64,000 nucleotides of DNA from Macrolepiota albuminosa (taxonomy: Eukaryota > Basidiomycota > Agaricomycetes > Agaricales > Agaricaceae): assembly GCA_027475525.1 (NCBI GenBank), contig JAMWFC010000060.1, positions 1,240,001 through 1,304,000 of the forward strand. Direction: 5' to 3'. The position numbers were made by a program, and so were the translations under genes. Below are positions 45,869 to 55,139 of this stretch, in pieces (the first letter of the stretch is position 1; each line of letters opens with the position of its first letter). A model generated the notes under the pieces. The model made no database searches and was not told where the DNA came from. It saw only the letters and a program-made list of their open reading frames with translations.

Positions 45869-48120
45869 CTACAAACTACAATAAAATAGAGAAAAAAGAA
45901 AGGAAGAGGTAAAAAGAGGCCAATGCCTCAAACCAAGCAATACTACAACAAAGAGAAAGACTATGCTACTCTCTAGCAGTTGTAAATAATACATGACCAA
46001 GTGTGTAGTGGATGTCAGCAGTATGGGGGTGAGGAGGACCAAAAACTGTGGGATAGTCTGAAGGGGGAGACAAGGGAGAGCTAGCATTGCCAGTATAGTG
46101 CTGTACAATCTGGCACTCATCCAGGACCAGTTGTGGAAGGGGAAGAGTGGTCAAAGTCTGAAGGGAGAATTAGTGGCAGATGAAATTAGCAAAGGAGTGA
46201 AGACTTACAACATGGAAGGTCTTAGTCAAAAGCTGTTCTAAAGAGAGCATGGTCTCTTGAACAGGAGGCTAGTGCAGCAGGCATCAGCAACAGTGATGAA
46301 GTATATGAAACATAGCCTATGGAATCAGGCAGCGTTGCTATTACCAGCTCCTAATTGAGAGACAGATGTGTAAAGAAAAGATAGCATTGATGGAGGAGGA
46401 TGTCTTGATTGTGGTTGTGCCAACTATGATTAGAGATGCACTGGAAGAAGTCTTCCAAGTGGTTGAAGATAAGGGGGCAAGGAGGCTCAGAGATGTCTAG
46501 TAAAAAGAAGTGAGTGTTCATGACACTTACTGGTTGGTGATGCTACATACCAATGATGAAGTTTATATACTCAAATGGAGTCCATGCAGAGTCGCAAGGT
46601 CTAGAGAATTGAAGCATGTACTAACAGTTCATGTGGAAACAATGACAAATAATGTATTTTGAAATTGGTAATACAGCTTGTTAGAACCCGACAATCCTAT
46701 ACTTGTAGACCTGACAGACGGTAAGTGACTTTGTCCTCAGTTCAATACAATTGACTAATTTATAACTACCTGACAGACGGTAAGTGACTTTGTCTACAGT
46801 AGTTATGTCAGCGTATCATAGTGTAAAATACGTGGTTCGGACTCACCCTCAGTTCAATACAATTGACTGAGGCCAAGCATGGTTGTATATATACTTGAGA
46901 TGACAATGCAACGGTATTGTATCAGGATTATGAGTGAGAGGAATGGACAATGGGGGAAAGACAGTGGTGCATGATGTGAAGAGAGGGAGAAGGCAGTGAC
47001 GTTGTTGATTGTGGTGTGATTATGTGAAATGCTAACATGCTAACACAGCTACAGAAAATACTACAAACAACTGAGAACTGTCAAATTAGTGGTGCTTCAA
47101 AGATGATGGAGTTGTCTTATCTAAGCAACATGGAAAAAGACACATGGAGAAGAGGCTGGCATCTCAAGAGGAGGGCAGCAAAGCAAGATGATGAGGGAAA
47201 TAGTGAAACAGGCAGTCAAAAGGGCCTCCAAAAATATGGGTGCCATTATACTTGCAAGGTGACTAAGAAGGCTATGGTCAGTAGAAGAAAGACAGAAGAT
47301 AAGGAGAAAACAAACAAGGTAGTAACTTTCATCAAGGAGTTGTTGGAGATGCTCCACCAAATCTGTGGATTTGATACCCTAAAAAAGGTAAGCTAAGAGA
47401 TGAGAAGAAAAATCTGGGAATGGAACTAATGTGATAAGCCTGGCTTCAGGATGACTTGTGATCCAACCACTTCAGGAGGCATGAGTCCTCCCAAATCTCA
47501 CAGGCAGTATGCAACAATCGATAGCAATGGCTTAATTCAAAGACCCCTACAGCAAGCACAGGGACCCCTTTTATGGAGTAGTGGTGAAAAAACAACCTAG
47601 CACAGTCCAAAAAGGCAGAAGGGTCTATTGTGATATAAAGACAATCACAATGAGGAGTCCACACATTACTGAACAAAGTGGCTATAGCAAAAGTTGATGA
47701 GAGTGCCTGATGATGAATAGACAATTTATAGGCTAAGTACAGCCTGTGATTAGCAACAGCATGGAAGGAATCTTTCTCAAGAAGTACTAACCCTGCCAGG
47801 GGTGATAGCCAATTGGAGAAGGCTGACTTGATTTTAGTGTGCTTACTGGGACAGCAATATTTGATGATGGGCACCTGGTCCCACTACCATCTGTTGGACA
47901 AAGGCAATTTCTAGCATTTATTTCTTTATATGCTAAACTTCTTATATGTATCCACTTATCATTTACAGACTATAGTTCATGCTTCTAGACTGGCATGGTA
48001 ATTGCTATTAGGCCATGCTGGTAAGGGGTTTTATTGCTATGATGACCTACTAAGCATTTCTCCTCTTTACTTATCTTCTTGAATTTACTTATAGGCTGAA
48101 AACTGTAAGCCTCCTGGTAG
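45869..48120 (-). pseudogene. Gene X copy 2 (minus)
   Basis: Minus-strand coding remains homologous to gene X copy 1. The clearest exon (47874-47446) has 142 codons including PHCDCLYITIDPSAFLDCAR and LFFHHYSIKGVPVLAVGVFE, LLHTACEIWED; copy 1 has IMIDPPTFLECATFFFHHYL and MACEIWNDN in the same order (about 12970-12830). The similarity runs on upstream to 48115 (compare 14170-14510). Downstream parts lie at 47360-47121 and 46154-45869. It has no LTR where copy 1 has LTR A, so it documents the pre-insertion state. It is unrecognised; no membrane segment or catalytic motif is evident. Confidence 0.45.
46680..46900 (+). repeat. Short duplicated blocks, possible LTR start
   Basis: CTGACAGACGGTAAGTGACT occurs at 46711 and 46770 (59 bp apart), and CTCAGTTCAATACAATTGAC occurs at 46736 and 46848. 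TGTTAGAACCCGACAATCC at 46679 looks like a Copia-type LTR start, and TATATATACTT follows at about 46888. The blocks sit within gene X copy 2 and probably mark an insertion with internal rearrangement. No matching 3' end or target duplication was found. Confidence 0.3.
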
Positions 48121-48540
48121 CAGTCTCAATAATTTATATCTCCAAAAACACCTCAATGAAGACACAGAGAAATACAGAACAATGGGCAGAGACCAGTTCA
48201 AACTATCAACTCAATAATAGTTCAACCACTGTAATGGAGAGGAGAAGCATAGGAGCTGGCAGAAGTGATGAAATGGCATCAAATTGTAATGATCTTGATC
48301 AAGATCAGATCTGACAATACCTGATTTGACATGACTGAAAGGGAAAAGGAAAAGAAGCATGGAGGGATAAAAATGGGGAAGTATCAATCAGAAACATCTG
48401 GAGGAATAGGGGAACCAGCAACTGACTGGTTGTAATGGACTCACACTTGTTACCAGCGTCAATGACACTATAATCATTCAGTAGAGTATTACATAAGCTC
48501 AACATCTTGTATCCACTCTAGTTCTAGTCAAATCCGATAC
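48121..48540. other. Spacer between gene X copy 2 and Gypsy B1, no supported gene
   Basis: No frame or repeat explains this stretch. A 16-bp perfect palindrome GATCTTGATCAAGATC lies at 48291-48306. The last part (from about 48530) begins to resemble the family B LTR end. Confidence 0.3.
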
Positions 48541-48715
48541 TGTGGTCTGATTTAGCACTGTGTGGGGCACACAAGATAGTTCTAGCTCGTAACCTCAGGT
48601 TACATTTTTTTAAATCTTCTGCTATCGGCTTTAGACTCTAGGCTTGTTACCGACTAGGCAACTCTCATTAAAACCTCTTGATTTTCTGTTAGCATCACGT
48701 CAAAAATGTGCTTCC

Positions 48716-50101
48716 ATGACTGGTTCTCTTAATCCATATCCTCCGTTTCCAGCTGCAGACACAGGTGACCTACCTGTGCGTCAAGCTGTGAAAACGCAAT
48801 CTGCATCAGCATACCAACCTCTGCCAAAGCGGGACAAAAAGATTCCTCACGATGTCAGCGCAAGCTTTGGAATGCCTGGTGGGCTATCCATATCATGGAT
48901 GATGTCTATTGTATGACCTGGTGGTAAACCAGGAGAGAGATCTGCGGTCTCAGGAGTGTCGCTGCCAGTGAGCCAAATGCCTTCATTGATGTATCCGGTA
49001 TTGCCCGAGAGCTCATTAGCTCAGTCCGAGGGTCAACCGGACCTTACCCAGTACTCAGAGATGGTACAAGGCAGCACATTTGCACATAGTACCCTATTCC
49101 GGACTGCACCTACGGAACGACATTTGGAGTATGTGGCAGATACTGCCACTGAATCAGGACCGTTGTCGTTGATGACACAAGGACAGAAGCAAGGACCAGT
49201 GATAGTAGTCAGTAGGGAAGATGACGAGGTCGTGAGGTTGGAAGAGGCGTCGCCAGCACCTGGACTTCCAGAGTTGCACAAAAGGGCTGGCAAACAGCCG
49301 CAAGTGAGGCATGAAGGCCTCAGGTGAGTTATGGACTTAGAGTCTGAACTGGAATCCTCAGATGATGAGGAGAGCAAAAGGTCGCATTCAATCTTGTCTA
49401 TCCAGTTACAGCTGGTGTTGGACTGATATCCGTTGGTCGCAAAGGAATCGACGTGAAAGTGTCTGCAGCTTTATGTAGTAAAGCACTTACAGTTGCTGGC
49501 TGCTAGGAGCCATGATGTATCCTGTGCAGATTTGACTGAATATATTGAATTATTTGTGTGTATCTTCGAACTCGAAGTGGTTGAATACCTTAAGTGCAGA
49601 GCGGCGCGAGGGTCCGCAGTCTCAACGGCCACTCTGGCTGACTCAGTGGAATGCAACATGAGTGTGTGCCAATGAGCGCCATTAATCGCTGACACGATGG
49701 AGTTGCTTAATGCGCCTTGTCAGGCCAATGAGTCGCAGCAAGACTATGTTAGGCGTCAGAACGCTGCAAACCATCAACGCATTGTCAGCGGAGTGCCTCA
49801 GCAGGCATTGTCCGAGGTAGAGACTGTGATGACGACTCCAGCAGAGCCAGAAGCACTACTTGCAGTGCAGGAGGTTAAGACACCTCGAAAGCAAGTTACT
49901 ATCAAAGAAGAGGTGGACAAAGTCCACATTCTTGAGGAGCAAACACGACTACGACACGTAGTGTGACGTGTCCACCTAGTGGACAACTGCAATGAACATG
50001 TCAATTACCAGAGGATACGCAACCAGGACTTGCGTGATCATGGTAAGTCGTTGATTGACAACCAGGGGGTAGCCTTTGAAGGGCGTGAGGGTGTAACACC
50101 T
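48716..50101 (+). pseudogene. Gypsy B1: gag N-terminal part with internal deletion
   Basis: From MTGSLNPYPPFPAADTGDLP (48716) one frame continues to about 49966 through in-frame stops (TGA at 48914 and 49327, others later). It includes an acidic, repeat-poor region (DLESELESSDDEESKRSHS) and ANESQQDYVRRQNAANHQRI. At 50020-50130 it aligns with B2 56290-56420 (RNQDLRDHGKS / RNGDLRTKGQS region). The following capsid, zinc knuckle and first part of protease, present in B2 at 56640-58150, are missing: the sequence passes to protease C-terminal coding at about 50340. Confidence 0.6.
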
Positions 50102-50314
50102 GTCAATGACATGCGGTGACAATTCACGGCTCAAACTGCTGAACCGGACAGAGATCTGGGTGGTAGTGATAATAGTAGTGACCACTATGAGTGGAGGGAG
50201 CCAACTCATTGCAATAACGACAGTGGAGGGCGTGATCATAGAAATGATGATTGAGACAATAATAATCATCATGATAGTGGCCGGCAGGCTGGTGGATTAC
50301 CAGCAGAGCCACAA

Positions 50315-50710
50315 GTGAGGCAACAGCCCACCCCACGGCCAGAAAGAATGGCCATTATGCCCCAGTTTGCTCACGTCAACGCAATTTGCATTCATGAACT
50401 GGAGGAGCCATTGATGCTCCAGCTGGGGACTGTAGGGAGTCGCACTATGGTGCAGTTCGGCGCTGAAGTTAGAATAAAGATGTCAGGGGCGTTGACCAAG
50501 GAATATGTAGACATAGCAAATTTTGATCGCTACGACATGATCATCGGTACGCCGTTTATGTGTAGGAACAAGGTGTCCTTGGACTTCGTGAACGACATGG
50601 TTGTTGTAAATGGTACGCCTTTGAAGGTGGAAAAAGTCGTGTTGAACGACACAGATGGTCATCTGAGGCGCTATCGCGCAACTGAAAAGTGGTGTAATGA
50701 ACGCAACTAA
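50315..50710 (+). pseudogene. Gypsy B1: C-terminal part of aspartic protease
   Basis: IMPQFAHVNAICIHELEEPL, QLGTVGSRTMVQFGAEVRIK and YVDIANFDRYDMIIGTPFMC align with the intact B2 protease (58166-58370). The active-site DSGST motif that precedes IMPQFAHV in B2 is absent; the upstream sequence is unrelated Gly/Pro-rich coding instead. This protease cannot be functional. Confidence 0.65.
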
Positions 50711-51393
50711 CTAGATGGTCGCAAGAGAGCAACTGTACAGGAGGTGGAGGACAAACTGGTCCCACTGAGAAGCCTGCTGGCAGAGTCGCCAGCTATACTA
50801 ATGTTGGAAGAAGAGTTTCAAGGAACTCTGGAGAAGGGGAAGCACCCAGATGTGACTGGGTGTATCAATGGAAAGCCTAAACAGGCCGTACAGTGCAAGA
50901 ATGAGTGTGGTAAACACGTGGTGGAGTCGCTGGAATGTCAGCTGACTAGCTCTTGAGTGAAGGTTGAGGACCTCGTCAAGGATGAGGTATACAGTATGAT
51001 GGGAACTGTGGGAAGCACAAGGTTGCTAAAGGATCAACCAGTGCCTCAGCCAGTAGTGCAATGGGCGTATGATCCACAAATGCCATGGGAGTGGAATGAG
51101 TTGGTGGCATCAATGGTGACACAGACTATGGGAAGGGTGCAGGTGACCCAGATGGGAGAAGTGTACTGTCACGCATGAGAGGACAAGATTTCTGAAACAT
51201 TGGATATTGTATTTGATGGACTCTCGCTGAAAGCAAGAAGCGTGCAGTCATCGGCAATTACAACAAGGAAACAACCGGTTGTAAGGTTGAATCTGGGAGA
51301 TCTCACAGAGAGCATGTACGTGCCTTACAGGAGCAATTTGAACCAAAGGTTCAACTGCGTATAGCATGCATAGCAAAAGGAAAAGGTAAGGCT

Positions 51394-53346
51394 GTGAGCC
51401 TTACAGAGAAGGATATCCCTCGATTGCGCCAGCAATGGCAACAGGAGTTTGCTGATATTGTCAATGGAATGAAGGAAGAGCTCCCTCCATGGTGGGAGGT
51501 TAATCATGAGATTAACCTCATTGACAATAACAAGCAGTACAAATATCATTTGCCTCGCTGCCCGCGAGCACTACAGGATCAACTTCGTGAAAAGACGAAT
51601 AGATACATAAATGCAAAGTGGTGGGAACCACGACCGGCGGTGCAAGCTGCACCATTACTTTGTATTCCCAAGAAGGATGGAACGTTAAGGACTGCATTGG
51701 ATGCGCGACAGCGCAATGATAATACAGTCAAGGATGTGACACCTCTTCCAGATCAGGAAGTAATACGAGAAGATGTCGCGACAGCAAAGTATAGGTCAAA
51801 AATCGACCTCACAGACGCATACAAACAGGTTTGCATACACAAAGAGGATATACCGAAGACGCTGTTCTCGTCCCTGATGGGGACATTTGTGAGTAACATC
51901 ATGCAGATTGGTGATTGTAATGCACCAGCAACATTTCAGAGGTTGATGACCTCAATCTTCCGAGATGTAATCGGGAAGTTTATGCATGTCTATTTAGACA
52001 ATATATTCATTTTTTCTGACTCCATTGAGGAGCATGAGCAGCACCTACAAGTCGTATTTGAACAACTACGTAAGGCTAGCCTCTATCTCAAATGGAAGAA
52101 GTGCAAGTTGTATGCAACGAGTATAGATTGTCTTGGTCACATCATTGACGAGAAGGGTATTCACCCAGACATGGATAAGCTTGACCAAATTCGAGAGTGG
52201 CGTACTCCATGCACATATAATGATATCCAACAATTTGTTGGACTTGTAAACTATATTGGCAACTTTTTGCCAGACATCACTGCATACACAGGGCCACTTA
52301 TGGCCATGACCCAGAATGGGTCCCCTTTTCACTGGAGACTGCTGCATCAGCAGTGCTTTGAAATGATTAAGCGCATTTGCGCAAAGATGCCAGTCATCCA
52401 GCCAATTGATCCATGCCTTGATGAGCCCATATGGCTCAAATGTGATGCATCAAAGACTGGGGTTGGAGCCATGTTTGGCCAAGGTAAAACATGGCAGACT
52501 TGCCGACCAGCGAGATTTATGTCCTGTAAATTCACTGCTGCCCAGCAGAATTATGCTGTACACAAGTTAGAAACACTTGTGATTCTGGAAGCCCTCCTAA
52601 AATGGGAGGATAAACTGATGGGATACAAGATCCACATCATTACAGATCACAAAGCACTAGAGTTCTTCAAGACTCAGGTGCACTTGTCTCCGCAGCAACG
52701 TCGCTGGATTGACTACATGTTGCGGTACCAGTTTGACATCACCTATGTAAAAGGTGAATTGAACAAAGTTGCAGATTGCCTATCTCAATATTTCAAGAGT
52801 AATACCCAAGATGACGTCCATGACACGCATGACTATGTCCAGGTGGACAAACATATTGACCCAGAGGGCAAAGACTTGCCCCTGCATCGGTTCCATGAGA
52901 TCAAGGAACATAGGGTCAAGCTATGGGCCATGCAAGCACAGGAAACACATCGCAGTAAGCAACTGCATGAACAGCGAGAAGCTCACGATGTCAAGGCCCA
53001 GGTGCTGGTGGAGCATGAGGCCCCTCAGCCAAGTGAAGAGATGAGGCAAGGGGTGCCTCTGAGAGGTACTGATATGATGCTCCAGCAGGTGCTGGAGTCA
53101 CAGGACCATAATCCTGCACTGGCCGACTTAGGCAATGCACAATTCCGCACACGTATTCAGCAGGGGTACAAGGACGATAATCTCTTCTTAGAGATTCTGA
53201 ACAATATCCAAGCGCATCCACGCTTCAGGGTGGAGCAGCAGCTTGTCTACCTTACCAGACCCACAGGGTCCAAAGTCATCTGCATTCTCTGGGAGAGGTC
53301 ATTAATCACAACTATCCTGGACCAGGCCCATAGAGTAGTGGGCCAC
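51394..53346 (+). pseudogene. Gypsy B1: reverse transcriptase and RNase H
   Basis: A long open stretch (714 codons with its frameshifted end). RT motifs: LLCIPKKDGTLRTALDARQR (residues about 88-107), YRSKIDLTDAYKQVCIHKED, QIGDCNAPATFQRLM, and the active-site box HVYLDNIFIFSDS, where Asn (AAT, 52000-52002) replaces the second Asp; B2 keeps YLDD. RNase H: WLKCDASKTGVGAMFGQG (residues about 348-365), NYAVHKLETLVILEAL, IITDHKALEFFKTQ, YVKGELNKVADCLSQYF. The frame is lost at about 53350, where B2 sequence encoding the start of YIRRWYWW is partly deleted. The loss of the catalytic Asp would abolish polymerase activity. Confidence 0.8.
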
Positions 53347-53347
53347 T

Positions 53348-54595
53348 TTGGAACTCAGAAAACACTGGTACTGGTGGCCACAAATGGCCAAAGAAGCAAG
53401 CCAATTCTGCTCGACATACGAGCTATGTCAACAGTTGAAAGTATTGACATTAAAGCCACTGGGAAAGCTTCATTCACTGCCTATACCGGTCAAACCCTGG
53501 GATTCGATTGGGATGGATTTTATAGGTCCGTTTCCTGAGTTGAAAGGGTTTAACTACCTCTGGGTAGTGATCTGCAGAATGACCAGTATGGTCCATCTCA
53601 TTCCGGTGAGAACCACCATGACAGCGTCAGATTTGTCGTGGATCTATCTCAAGGAGATAGTACACCTCCATGGATTGCCAAGTTTGATTGTAAGTGATTG
53701 AGATGCTAAGTTCACTTCCAAATGGTGGAAGGAGCTGCACAAACTGCTTGGAGCAAAGTTGCTCATGTCAATGTCATTTCATCCACAAACGGATGGTCAA
53801 ACAGAATGTGTGAATAGAAATATCGTGCAAATACTGCAAGCATTCGTACATCCTGATCAGAAGGACTGGGTGGATAGATGTCCACTTGTGGAATTTGCGA
53901 TAAACGTGAGCATATCGGAAACCACAGAGTATTCACCCTTTGAACTCAACAATGGCTACATGCCATCCATGATTTGTGAACTTCGTACTGATGAAGCTAT
54001 TCATGTGGGAGTAAAGCAGTTTGCGCGCAATGCACTAGGGAACTTGGTGGATGCCCATGATGCAATTATAGAATCACGTGTATGGCAGACCAAGCATGCG
54101 AATAATTGCAGACGTAATGAGCCGGACATCGAGCAAGGGAACCTAGTGTACCTCTTGACAAAGAACTTGAACCTGCCAAAAGGCAGGGCAAGTAAGCTGT
54201 GTCCGAAGTGGATTGGACCATATAAGGTTCTTGAGGCTGAGCTGAGCACGTCTAACTATGTGCTTGAACTACTCCATGCGCTGCAAGCGCACAGGATAGT
54301 TCCCAAGTTTCATGTGTTGCTGTTGCGACTGTATATGGCCAGTAGTGATGCGCTCTTTTCTAATCGCGCAACTCTGGAGCTGTATGACTTTGGAACTGGT
54401 AACGACCAGGAATGGTTTGTGGATGACATCATAGGTCATTGGTGGACAAAGGGAAACCTTGAATTCAAGGTAAGGTGGAGCTTAGGTGATACAACCTGGG
54501 AACTGCTAGTGAACTGCAAAGACCTTGCAGCAATGGACAGGTACCTAGAGTTGCAGGGTGTGAGACACCCTCAACAACTAGCAAAATGCACATAA
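53348..54595 (+). pseudogene. Gypsy B1: integrase and chromodomain
   Basis: WYWWPQMAKEASQFCSTYEL continues the zinc-binding region. The core is IGMDFIGPFPELKGFNYLWV, LIVSD-stop-DAKF (TGA at 53699-53701 where B2 has CGT, so Arg lost), and HPQTDGQTECVNRNI carrying the catalytic Glu. GPYKVLEAELSTSNYVLELL and IVPKFHVLLLRLYMASSD follow. The C-terminal chromodomain reads EWFVDDIIGHWW, FKVRWSLGDTTWELLVNCKD and ends LQGVRHPQQLAKCT. Chromodomains steer integration to marked chromatin. The part 53759-54595 is open. Confidence 0.8.
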
Positions 54596-54629
54596 CACGC
54601 ATAGGGTGGTGGAAGATGGATGAAGTCCA

Positions 54630-55018
54630 CGTTGATAGCTGGTGAGTGACCATGTAGCGTAGTCCGCTATGTGGCGTTGGCCACATAGCTTTACTTACTG
54701 TATAGTAGTAAATATTATATTATATTTATTATAATATAATATTATATTTATTATAATATAATATTATATTTATTATAATATAATATTATTTACATTAGTA
54801 TATAATTAGTTTACCCTGCTGCTTACAAAGCAGCTTAATATTATATTTATTATAATATAATATTATTTACATTAGTATATAATTAGTTTACCCTGCTGCT
54901 TACAAAGCAGCTTATTCTTGTGTTGATACTACATAGTCAATAGACCGGACTGGTCTGATTCTGTGCAGTGTGAATCTAAGCTCTCACAATCTCTGTAACT
55001 TTGTTACATTTTTTTGAA
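54630..55018 (+). mobile_element. Family B LTR shared by B1 and B2
   Basis: Between the B1 chromodomain and B2 gag lies one LTR-like region: B1 3' end polypurine-like tract, then GATAGCTGGTGAGTGACC, a perfect hairpin CTATGTGG-CGTTGG-CCACATAG (54669-54690), an AT repeat block, and the U5-like end CTGATTCTGTGCAGTG to TTTGTTACATTTTTTTGAATCC, followed by B2 gag. The exact ends were not determined. A single LTR between two elements suggests tandem insertion or LTR-LTR recombination. It contains a 77-bp duplication. Confidence 0.55.
54700..54912 (+). repeat. AT-rich 22-bp repeats and a 77-bp tandem duplication in the B LTR
   Basis: ATTATATTTATTATAATATAAT is repeated in tandem with 22-bp spacing from 54717 to about 54787, a near-palindromic AT unit. 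A larger block ending TTTACCCTGCTGCTTACAAA (including the hairpin GCTGCTT-ACA-AAGCAGC) appears twice, with identical words at 54791 and 54868, exactly 77 bp apart. AT inverted repeats of this kind can stall replication and confuse assemblers. Confidence 0.7.
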
Positions 55019-55139
55019 TCCGCCAGCTAGGATCTATTGCCTAGCATCCGACGTCAGTCGTTGAGTTTGTTGACAGAACTCTATCAGCTTCTCGAGCTTC
55101 TTGCACAGCCACACCGTGCAAATTTCAAACAGGGGATCG

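Larger units (their letters stand above)
48541..54700 (+). mobile_element. Ty3/Gypsy family B, element B1 (chromodomain type, decayed)
   Basis: A plus-strand chromodomain Gypsy element. LTR end remnant: about 48541-48620 (GGTTACATTTTTTT, matching TGTTACATTTTTTTGAATCC at 54999-55018 before B2). Gag starts at ATG 48716. Gag, protease remnant, RT, RNase H, integrase and a C-terminal chromodomain-like region end at TAA 54593-54595. A purine-rich GGGTGGTGGAAGATGG (54604-54619) sits where the polypurine tract should be, and the LTR follows. Compared with B2 it is AT-shifted, lacks the capsid and zinc-knuckle part of gag and the protease active site, and has frameshifts. Confidence 0.8.
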
